Assembly: GCA_963781785.1 (NCBI GenBank)
Contig: CAWAHD010000005.1
Location: 2,914,001-2,978,000 of the forward strand
DNA: 64,000 nucleotides
Direction: 5' to 3'
Origin: CAWAHD01 sp963781785
GTDB lineage: Bacteria; Planctomycetota; Planctomycetia; Isosphaerales; Isosphaeraceae
The notes beneath the pieces are model-generated. The model made no database searches and had not been told where the DNA came from. It was given only the letters and a program-made list of their open reading frames with translations. The position numbers and the translations under genes are program-made. Positions 54,034 through 64,000 of the stretch are shown here, piece after piece; position 1 is the first letter of the stretch, and every line of letters starts with the position of its first letter.

Positions 54034-57000
54034 TTACCGCGAATGGTGGTGCGCAGTTGGGCCGTGCGCCAGGCGCGTCAGTTTCCTCTCGAACAACAGC
54101 GGCACTCGAGGACGAGCCGCGACCGCAGCCTTATGGGCGGCCTGTGGGTGTGCGACTCTCTCTGTCGCGTGGTGCACCTGCGGTGGCGCCTTCGGTTTCG
54201 ACCCATTGGTCAGCAAGTGGGTATGGATATCGAATCCCATCAAGAAATTCCGGAAGTTGATCGAGTTGCCCGAGAACTTGTTCTTGATCAGCTTGCGGTT
54301 CTGGCTTGTGAACGGCTTGATCGTATTGTTCGGCGCATCGTAGAACAGAACCCCGTAAATGCCGTCGCGCTGGATCGTATTACCCGAGACGACGTTATTG
54401 ACTGCGGTGGGGTAGTTCAGCCCGGCGAAATCGCGGCTCGTGATGTACACGCCGACCTGGACGTTCCCGCCGATGGTGTTGGCCTGGCTGCCGGTGACGT
54501 TCGTGCTCACGCCGACGGTGTTTGACGAGGCGCCCAGGATCACGACGCCGTTGAGCTGGGCGTGTGTGAACACGGGAACGCCCATCTCGGGACTGATCGA
54601 GATCAGGTCCGGTTTCTTCGTCAGTGTCCGGAACATGCCGCCGTATTTGCCCAGGCCGATCGTGTTGCCTGCAACGAGGTTGCCCTTGGAGCCGGTGGCC
54701 AGGATCTCGACTCCGGCAATTCCGTTGGCGGAAATCACGTTGCCCGGGCCGACGATGTTCCCCTGGGAATTGCTGATGAAGACGCCGACGTCGAGGTTAG
54801 AGACCGGCAGCGTGCCACTGGCGTCGGTGCCGATCAGATTGCCCTGAACGACATTCTTGCTGCCGGAGGTCTGGCCGTTGCCCTGCTTCAAGCCCGAGAT
54901 CTCGACCCCGACGACGTTCGCGGAAAGGACGTTGCCCGCGCCCAGAGCGGCACCGCCGACGGTATCATTGGATGCGCCGTCGATCAGCACGCCCACCGAC
55001 TGTGGTGGGCTCTGTTCGACGGTGCCCCCCGGGAACGCATCACCGCTGATGTTGGTCCCGATGGCGTTGCCCTCGATCTGGTCCCCGACGGAGAGCGGCT
55101 CGAAGACGTGGATGCCGATATCGCCGTTGCCGGAGATGATATTACCGGGGCCGGTCCCGGGTGTCGATGCGAGGCCGCCGATCACGTTGCCCGGTGAGTT
55201 GTCGATCAAGACGCCGGTCCCATTGCCGAATATGGCCCCGCCGACGCCCAACCCGATCAGATTGCCCTGGACGACGCTGTTCTCGCCGACGATGGAGCTG
55301 GGGTTGGCGATGGTGATCTGCGGCCCGAGAAGCTCGATGCCGACGTTCGCGTTACCGGAGATGAGGTTGCCGGCGCCGGCCAAGCTCCCTCCGATCGTTT
55401 GAGGAATGAAGTACTGAGTGCTCAAGTCGTTGACCAGGACGCCTCCGAGCATGTTGGGGATCGCCGTGGCTCCGAGGGCGCCAGTGCCGATGTAATTCCC
55501 GACGACAGCGTTGGCCAGTGTGGCTGGATTCACGTTGCCGCCGGTCGGGATGGAGCTGCCTGTGACGAGAATCTGGATTCCCCATTGTGCGTTGCCGGAG
55601 ATCACGTTGCCGGCGCCGCTGCTTGAGCCCGGGACGTTCGTCCCGGGAATCGTGCCGGCCGTGATGCCACCGATTGAATTGTTCGTGGCGTCGATGATTT
55701 CCACGCCATTGCCCGAGTTGGGGATCGCCCCCAAGCCGGCTGCGCTCGTGCCGATCAAGTTGCCGATGACCTGGTTGCTCCGGGCCGTCAGCGTGGGGAA
55801 CTCGTAGATGAACACGCCGTTGCCGGCGTTGCCGGAGATGACGTTTCGCTCGGCGGATGTCGTTCCACCGATCGTGTTGTCGCTGCCGTTATAAATCTCG
55901 ACGCCATCGCTGGAGTTGCCGATGGCCGCTGTCCCCGACTCGTTGATCCCGATCAGATTCCCAGCCACAACGTTCTGGTCGGCCGGCAGGTTATTCGTGG
56001 GGCCGAAGATCTGAACGCCGGCCAAGGCGTTGCCGGAGATCACGTTGCCCAGGCCGGTCCCGGGCGTGCCCGTCGCACCGCCGATCTTGTTGTTTGAAGA
56101 TCCGTAGATCGACACACCGTCACCTCCGTTGCCGGTCCCCACCGCGGTCTGGCCGGTGGGGTCGGTGCCGATGAAGTCGCCTTCGACGATGTTCTGGCCC
56201 CCTCCGGAATTGTTGCCCTCGATCAGCACCCCCGACTCGGCATTACCCGAGATCACATTCCCCGGGCCGATCACGTTGTTGATTCCAGCGTCGTTCAGGA
56301 ACACACCGTTACCTTGATTGGAAGCGGGCTTGCCGTCGCGCCCCAGACCGATGACGTTGGTCGAGACTGTGTTGGCCGTCGACCCCGGTCCGAAGATCTG
56401 GACTCCATTGGACGAATTACCCGAGATCACATTGTCGACGATTCGATTCTCGGTCACCGTCCCGTTGACGATGCTGGCATTGCCCCCGATCAAGAACACA
56501 CCGTCGGCCGTGTTGCCCAGGATGCTGGAGCCGATCCCGTTCGCATCGGTGCCAATGTCATTGCTCTCGATTACGTTGCTGGACGCGCCGCTGGAAAGCA
56601 GCACGCCGTAGAGCAAGTTGCCTGAGATGACGTTGCCCGCGCTGGCGGTCGTCCCACCGATCGTGTTGCTCGCGGTATCGTTGAGGACCACGCCGGAGTC
56701 GTGGTTGGGGATGGGGCCGCTGCCGTTCAGACCGATTCCGATGTCGTTACGCTGGACGAGATTGGATGACGCTGCGAAGCTGTTGAATTGGCCGATCTTG
56801 CTCACGCTGGTCTCGGTGAACCAGAGGTTGCCGTCTGGCCCCAGGGCGATTCCCGAAGCGCCGCTACTCGCCGTGGTGATGGCATATTCTCTGAAGTCAT
56901 GAGTCGTCGGGCTGATCGCCCCGATCTGGTTGGCGCTGCTCTCGGTGAACCACAGGTCGCCGTCGGACCCGGCGACGATCCCCGTCGGACTGCTGCTGGC

Positions 57001-60000
57001 CGTGGGGATCGCGAACTCGGCGAAGTTGTGAGTGACGGGGTTGATCTCCCCGATCTGGTTGGCTCCGGTCTCGGTAAACCAGAGGTTGTGGTCGGGGCCG
57101 GTGGCGATCCCCGTCGGGCTGCTGTTGGCCGTGGGGATGCGAAACTCGGTGATGACGCCGGTTGCCGGATTGATCATCCCGATCTGGCTGGCGCGGGTCT
57201 CGGTAAACCAAAGGTTGCCGTCGGATCCCAGCGCGATTCCCGTCGGTCCGCTGTTGGCCGTCGGGATCCGGAACTCGGTGACCGCTCCCGTCGTCGTGAT
57301 CTCCCCGATCTGGTTGGCGCTGGCTTCCGTGAACCAGAGGTTGCCGCCCGGCCCGGCAACAATCCCCGTCGGGCCGCTGTTGCGCGTGGGGATCGGGAAC
57401 TCGGTGACCGCTCCCGTTGTCGTGATCTCCCCGATCTGATTGGCGCGGGTCTCGGTAAACCAGAGGTTGCCGTTGGGTCCCGTCGCGATACCCGTCGGAG
57501 AGCTGGCGGCGGTGGGAATCGCATACTCGGAGACCATGCCGGTTGTGACGTCGAGCGTCCCGATCTTGTCGGCAGTGGTCTCCGTGAACCAGAGGTTGCC
57601 GTCGGGCCCTGTGGCGATACCTGTCGGACCGCTCGGTGTGGTCGGGGTTGCGAACTGTGCCGCAGCGTGAGGTCCCGAGATCAGAACGCCGCTAGCCTCG
57701 TTGCCCGAGATCACGTTGCCCTCGTCACCGGTCGTGCCGCCTATGGTGACATCGCTCGAGCCGTTGACGTAGATTCCATTGGAGTCATTCCCGAATGTCG
57801 TCGTCGTCGACATACCGGTCATGTCTGTCCCGATCATATTCCGCACGACCAGGACATCGTTGGAGTCAAGCAGGTCGATTCCGTTGGCACGGTTGTCGGA
57901 GATCACGTTGGAAGCGCTGCTCGCGGTTCCACCGATCGTGGCTCCCGAAATGATGTTGTCGAGGAACACTCCATCGGAGCCGTTGCCGAGAGAAATCGTG
58001 GGGTTGCTGGGATCGTCGGCTTTTGTGCCACTCTCGTCGGTCCCGATCCTGTTGCCCTGAATCGTCACGATGCCCGAAGTTCCCCCGGTGCCAGCGCTGG
58101 TTTGCGCCGCCGCATGGATGCCCGCGGCCCGGTTGTTCGAGATCGTGTTGTCCTGAATCTGGGTATCGGGCGGGACGAACAGGAAGATGCCGTCTGACAG
58201 GTTGCCGAGGTTGTAACCGATACCGGGGCTGCCGGCCGGGATCGCGACCGCTTTCGTTCCGGTGATGTCGGTACCGACGTAATTTCCCTGGATCGTGTTG
58301 CCCGTGCTACCCAGGGCGGACAGATCCGTCGCGAGCAGGTCGCCCCGGATTTCGATACCTCGACCAAGGTTGCCGGAGATCACGTTGCCTGCACCTGCGA
58401 GCGTGCTCGCGGCGCTCGTCCCGCCGACCGTGGCCCCGACGACATTGTTGATCAGCAGGCCATCAAGCACATTCCCCAGCGGCAGCGTCGTGCCGGTCGC
58501 CGTGTTGTACGCCACCGCGTTGGCCCCCAGTGCGTCCAGGCCGATGATGTTGCCGGAGACCTCGACTTCTGCAAGGGGATACTGGGTTTCCGGGCCCGAT
58601 TGCATCGTGACCCCGCTCAAGCCGTTTCCGGAAATGACGTTGCCGGTCACGGTCGCGCCGACCAACGAGCCGGTCGGGGAATTCCCCTTTGCGGCTTCCT
58701 CCAGCAAGACACCGCTCAGAAGGTTGCCAAAGGGCTTTCCACCCGAATCATACGTCGTCAAGCCGGTCGGGTCGGTCCCGATGAAGTTATCGCTGATCAA
58801 GGCCAGTGACTGATCCCCCGTGAGATCGCCGAGCACGTCGACGCCGTTGGCACTGTTCCGGGAGATCAGGTTCCCTTGGATCGTGTTCGCTGCCATCGAG
58901 CCCGAGATCGAATCCATCGAGATGAAGATGCCGTCGCCCGCATTGCCCAGGATCAAGTTGGAAGCGGCAGGGTTTAACTGATTGATCGGGGTGACCGTCC
59001 CGCCGATCGTCACCGCCCCGAGTACCAGAGGACCCCCGATGGTGTCTGATTCTCCCCCATCGATTTCGATGCCGTTCCCCTGGTTTCCGAAGAACGTCAC
59101 CCCCGCGGCCGTCGTGGTGGCGCCGATCGTGTTCCCCAGGACGACGTTCCCCTGGTTCTCATTCTCAAGGACGATCCCTGTGCCGCTGTTCGCCGAAACG
59201 ACATTGCCGGCGCTTGTGATCGTCGCACCAACCGTGGACGGCAAGCTGGTCGTGGTCGCGCCACCGATCGTGTTGCCGGAAGAACCCCTGATGTCCAGAC
59301 CGATCGCATTTCCGAGCCGGTTACCCGCGGGGTTGGTCCCGATGAAGTTGCCCTGAAGCGTGTTGTTTGAATTCGATCCCGAGGTCGTTGGCTCGATCAG
59401 GATGCCCGAACTGCTGTTGAATCCGACGACATTGCCCGCAATCGAGACGGTGCTCGACGTCGTTCCACTCACGGTGTTGCTGGACCAGATGTTCGTTCCG
59501 CCCAGCAGGTTCGTGAGTCCAGAGATCGCCACTCCCTTGCCGTTGGGAAGCTTATCCCCGGCGGAGTCCGTACCGATCCAGTTCCCGGCCGCTGTATTGC
59601 TCGAGCCGGCGAGAGACACGCCGGCGCTGGTGTTGTAGCCGATAACATTGCCCGCGCTCGAGACCGAATTGGATACGGAGCCTCCGCCGGTGACGATGGT
59701 GGTCGTATCCACCCCTCCGATCTCATTCTGGATGGGGCCATCGGCGATGATGACGCCGATCGTGTTGTCAAGCTGGAGCTTGGGATTAGCCGGATCGACA
59801 CCGATGTCGTTGCCCTGCACAAGGTTGTTTGTCGTGCCACTCGAGCCGCCGATCGACACGCCTGCCATCGTGTTGAACCCGATCACATTGGCCGCGCTCA
59901 TCAGTGTATTGGAGGCGATGCCGCCAATGGTGCTGCCCACCGAGGTTGCGATCCCGCCGATCACGTTGCTCGAAGCCCCCCCGTCGATCACGACGCCGAT

Positions 60001-63000
60001 GCCATTGTGCAGATTGTCGTCGGTGGGATCGGTGCCAATCTCGTTGCCGAGGACAACATTGCCGGTTGCTCCGGAGCCCGTGATCGAGACGCCCGCCGAG
60101 GTATTCATGCCAATGACGTTGGCTGCGCTCGTCGTGGTGGCCGAGATCGAGCCGCCCATGCTGGTGCTGATCGTCACGATCGGCATACCGACGGTGTTGT
60201 TCGTGGAGTCGTTGATCAGCACGCCCACGGCCTGCGAGTTTGTCGCCTCCTCACCGGGAGGAACGAGGCCGATCGAGTTACCCAGCACCATGTTGCCGGA
60301 GACCGCGCTCGTGGACGGCTGAATCAAGATACCTGCATTTGTGTTTCCCCAGATCGAGTTTCCGGCACCGGCGCCGCTGCCGCCGATCGTGTCATTGTTC
60401 GATTCCACGAGGATGCCGGCGTCCGTGAAGTCGGTGATGCCAAGTCCTTCAATCGTGCTCCCATCGGAGCCCGGGGCCAGGACCAAACCGTCGGTGCCGG
60501 GGTCTCCCCCGTCAATCACGACCAGCGCAGCCACCGGGGGTAACTCGGGTTTCAGACCCAGGAGATACTGGAGCTCGCTCGTACCGTCGATCGTCACCCG
60601 CGTTGTGATCGGATCGAGCAGGGTCGTCGCGCTCAGTCCGATCGTGAAAATGAACGCGCCGTTGACCACCTTGAAATTCATGCCCTCCGTGGGCGGAATA
60701 TTGAAGATGATGTCGGAGTTTCCGCCCATGATCGCGGCGTCGATCGCCGCTGCGAGCGAGCCCGTGCCGCTCGCGTTGGTGTTGCTGACGGTCGCCGGGC
60801 TGGACGTGGTCACCTCGCCCGAGAAGACCGACGTGCCGTTGTCAGGATTGGTCGTGGCCACCGGCGTTGGAACGACAGTCATCGTGGCGACGATCACGTC
60901 GCCGGTCGCGAGACCGACGACGTTCGAGAAATTCGCCGTCAGCGGATTGGCACTCACGGTCACGTCAGCCGTGCCCAGGAAGGTTCTGCTGATTGGGGCA
61001 TCGAATTGACAAGGTAGGCGTCGATCGTGACCATGGTCGTGCCAGTCGGCACCGACGCGTTGAACAGGATTTGCAAATCCTCATTGCCCAGGTACACCGC
61101 AGAGGTAAGGATAGGCGCCGCCTGTCCGCCATTGGCGTTTTGAGCCACCGCGATGTCGCTGGCCTCGGTTGGCGTGGCCGGTCCGTTCGTTCCCAGGTAG
61201 CGATTCCCGCGGATTGCATTGCCCGTTCCCGTCAGCACCGATATTCCGTTTTGTGTATTGAAACCGATCGTGTTCGCCAGGCTGGGGTTGGTCGCGCCAA
61301 TCAGATTGCCCGACGCGTTGTCAACGAGCACGCCGACCAGGTTCCCCGGTCCCGCGGCCGTCCCGGTCAGGTCCGTCCCCAGGAAATTGCCCGAGACCAC
61401 GTTGTTGCTCGACTCGATGTGAATGGCAGCACCCTGGAAGTTGGCGATGTCAAGCCCTGCGATCGTGCTGCCGGTGCCGGGGTTCGCGCCGCCGGAGCCA
61501 GGCCCCAGAATCACCCCGTCGAAGGACTGGCCGCCGCCGTTGATCTCGACCTCGACCGCTGTCGCAGGGCTCGTGATCCCCTGGATCGACACCGGGACGT
61601 TGATCGTCGGCAGCGGTAGGCCGGTGGCCACGGTGATCACAAACGGGTTACCGCCGGTCTGGAATGTGATGGCGTCAGACCCCGCCGCCGCCGGCTGGGA
61701 GTTCGCATTCAGGATAGCCAGGCGGAGCGAGCCGACCCACGAACCCGGTGTGTTGTCGCTCGTGTTCGAGACCAGGAAAGGGTTTGAAACCGGGTGTGCG
61801 GTGGTGGTCGCAAACTCAGACGTGCTGTTGTCGGGGTCGGTCACCGTCGCCGTCACGGATTGGATAAACGGGGGTGGAGTAGCTGGCTGTGTGTTGACCA
61901 ACGGCGTAGCGAGGTTCAACATCGCAGTGAACGGCAACTTCGCCGGGAACGTGAGCGTCGAGGCGAACGTCACCGTTGTGCTACCCAGGAACTGGCCGGC
62001 GGGGCTTGGCCCGGAGCTGGAGCTGGCGAAGAACTCGACCGTGTAGGTACCGGCTGCCATTCCGATGACCGAACCGTCGATCGTCGTCAGGTTGCGGACG
62101 GATGAGACCGCCGTGACGGCGGGAGTCCCCTCGACGGCGGTGTCCACGACGATGCCCTGGCCGGGGCTGGTGAACGTGATCAGGTTCTGCCGGATCGCGT
62201 TGTCGGTACCAGCGGCCACGTGGACCGCATCGCCGGTATTGCCCGTGATGACATTACCTGCGCCCGTGGCTGTGCCGCCGATCGTGTTGTTGCTCGACTG
62301 GATCAGAATCGCGTCGCTCGTGAATCCCGTGAGTGTCAACCCCTCGATGATGCTTCCCTGAGACCCGTTGCCGAGCGTGAGCCCGTCGGCGACCTGGCCC
62401 GCCCCGCTGAGCACGATCGGATTCGTGGTGCCGTTGATCGTCGCCGGCACCATGAGCGTCGGCAGCGGCGTCGCCGCGGGGACAACGATGGTCCCCGTGA
62501 CGCCAAAGCTGATCGTATTCGGCCCCGCCGGATTCCCGTTGACGCTCTCGATCACCTGGCGCAGCGAGCCGGGCAACGGGCTTGAGTTCATGCCGTTATC
62601 AAGAAGTGTCGTCACCACGAACGGGTTCGTAACGGCGAACGACGTCGAGAAGATCGAGGTGTCATTCGGCGTCAACGGCGTCGTCACCGTGGCCGCGGCC
62701 GAAACGAGGAGCCCCACACCCACCGAGACCGGCAAGGTGACCGAGAACGTCCCCGAAGCCGAGAGCGGAGCACTACCCAGGAAGTTGAACGCCGGGCTCG
62801 TCGCCGAGGGGGGCGTGCTCGTGCTGTTCGCGAAGAACTCGACTGTCAACTGGCCCGTGAAAGCGGCGACGTTCCCGGTGATGAAGGTCTTGCCCGAACT
62901 GGAAGTCACGGCCGTGAGAGTCGGCGCAGGCTGGTTGTTGTTCGCGCTAGCGCTCGTGTTCAGAAAGATGGCCTGCCCCGTGTTGCCGAAGATCAAGTTC

Positions 63001-64000
63001 TGCCGGATCGCGTCGCCGGTGCCCGAATCGACGTCCACGCCGTCACCGATGTTGAAAGCAATCACGTTGCCGGCGCCGGTGCCGCCGATCAGGTTCCCCG
63101 ACCCGTCGATCAATATCCCGATCTGGTTGCCCGGGCCGGCCGCCGTCCCCGAGAAGCCGACACCCACATCGTTCGACTGCACGGTGTTTCCGCCCGAACC
63201 GACGTCGATCCCGGCGCCCGCAAAGTCGACGATGTCCAGGCCCTTGATCGTGCTGCCGTCCGAGCCCGAGCCCAGTATCAGGCCGGCCACTGGCAGCCCA
63301 TGACCGTTGATCTGAATGAATGGCGAACCCGAGTAGCCGGGCTGCGTGGTGCCGTCGAGCACTATCGGGTCCTTGATCGTTGGCAAAATGCTGGCCAACG
63401 TGATGACGAACGGTCCGATTCCTGGGATCGCGAACGTGATCGTGTTCAAGCCCGGGGTGGAATTGGCATTGGTGATCGCTTGCCGCAACGAGCCCGACCC
63501 ACTGTCCAGCACATTGGTCACCAGGAAGGGATCGACGACCATGACGCTCGTCGCGAACGGGGAGGTGTTGTTGGCCGGCGAGGTCGCCGTCGCCGTCACC
63601 GTCTGACTCGCCGGGACGGAGACCGCCAGGGTCACGTCGATCGGTGCTGCTCCGGTGCCATCGGTCGTGATCGACGTGTTGCCCAGGAACACGTGCGCCT
63701 GGCCTGGGACCGAGGGATCCCCGGCCGCGCTGGCGAAGAACTCGATCGTGAACGTGGAATTGGCCGCAAATCCGGAGACGCTGCCCTGAATCTGCGTGCT
63801 GCCGCCGGCGGAGTTGACGAACGTCAGGGTGGGCGGAAGCTGGCCGGCATTGCCGCCGCTTGTGAGTGCGATGCCCGCGCCATTGGCGAAGATCGAGTTC
63901 TGGCGGATCGCATTGCCGGTGCTCTGGTTCACCGTCACCGCGTTGCCCGTGTTGTAGGCGATCGTATTGCCCGCGGCGGCCGCCGTGCCTCCGATCGTGT
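54034..64000 (-). CDS. giant surface protein of parallel beta-helix repeats (partial, one frameshift)
   Basis: At least 3300 residues, continuing past the right edge of the window, where the N-terminus lies. A frame change near 61005 separates two parts that join as VDAYLVNSDAPISRTFLGTADV. The first part has repeats starting VLDSGSGSLRQAITNAN, the CSLREA-type pattern of exported repeat proteins. Most of the rest is right-handed beta-helix with units such as NTIGGTTSAERNVISGN and VVQGNLIGTDPTG. A seven-blade propeller sits at about residues 1100-1394 of the second part. The C-terminus is basic and His-rich (AHPQAAHKAAVAARPRVPLL, ending AHHHSR) with no anchor motif I recognise. Likely secreted or surface-bound, perhaps an adhesin or polysaccharide-binding protein; no catalytic site is evident. 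Confidence 0.85.
56780..57660 (-). repeat. seven tandem Vgb/NHL-like propeller blades inside the beta-helix
   Basis: Seven successive units of about 42 residues, each with a core like SPTGIATGPDGNLWFTE followed by ANQIGEI and FPIPT-type strands. Seven is the blade number of virginiamycin-B-lyase-like propellers, so the unit should close into one ring. Beta-helix repeats resume directly on both sides. Confidence 0.85.

Noticed and set aside
56780..57660. Regular repeats of about 126 bp considered as a non-coding satellite
   Set aside because: They encode a seven-blade propeller in an open frame.
56788..58197. A 469-codon plus-strand frame in the beta-helix region, rich in repeats
   Set aside because: Its repeats are the antisense of the propeller and beta-helix repeats; no start signal or domain.
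1..64000. tRNA, rRNA, riboswitch and CRISPR features
   Set aside because: None was recognised by eye on either strand; a covariance-model scan would be needed to exclude small RNAs.

Overview
The window looks like a chromosome segment of a GC-rich planctomycete, most like the Isosphaeraceae/Gemmataceae. The clues are an ECF sigma factor translationally coupled to a giant Ser/Thr kinase with TPRs, a TIR-kinase-formylglycine-generating-enzyme (FGE) fusion, a Tat-exported enolase-family enzyme, a giant beta-helix surface protein, and frequent 4-8 bp ATGA-type gene overlaps. This taxonomic call is inference from gene content.

Layout. 0.3-4.9 kb: sigma factor and TPR kinase. 5.1-6.8 kb: a DUF1963-like gene and a methyltransferase, both frameshifted. 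13.9-6.8 kb (minus strand): a compact lipid or secondary-metabolite-like cluster. It holds a GMC oxidoreductase, phosphatidylserine decarboxylase, a Rossmann/FAD-oxidase fusion, a tandem class III aminotransferase whose first domain seems to lack the catalytic lysine, and a small membrane protein. 14.3-18.4 kb: an FGE fragment, a galactonate-dehydratase-like gene, an intact IS4-type insertion sequence with visible 16-bp inverted repeats and 11-bp target duplication, and a toxin-antitoxin-like pair. 18.4-23.2 kb: the TIR-kinase-FGE gene, split by an uncharacterised mobile element. 23.4-24.6 kb: a zinc-ribbon gene pair of unknown role and a broken HEPN gene. 25.1-29.9 kb: a complete dltD-X-A-B-C operon. 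30.1-31.7 kb: lapA-like and proline-racemase-family genes.

31.75-52.0 kb is half of a type VI secretion system (T6SS) in two divergent units. The minus-strand unit carries VgrG, DUF6484, DUF2169, a ketosynthase-like protein without its active-site Cys, a DUF4150 PAAR-like spike, a VRR-NUC-like effector, its DUF3396 immunity protein, an unknown protein and a TIGR02270 HEAT protein. The plus-strand unit carries a glycine-zipper candidate effector followed by tssA, tssB, tssC, a second tssC, tagJ, tssE, tssF and tssG. TssD, H, J, K, L and M are not in the window. 52.4-54.0 kb: an exported beta-barrel-like protein. 54.0 kb to the right edge: one giant surface protein of parallel beta-helix repeats with a complete seven-blade propeller nested inside; its N-terminus is outside the window.

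Caveat: about twenty coding regions or gene parts carry single-base frameshifts while the flanking protein sequence stays conserved. Most are probably uncorrected indels in the assembly, not real decay, and they are densest at 7.3-11.1 kb. Clear biological lesions are the transposon insertion and three in-frame stops. All family names are from memory of protein families; no database search was run.
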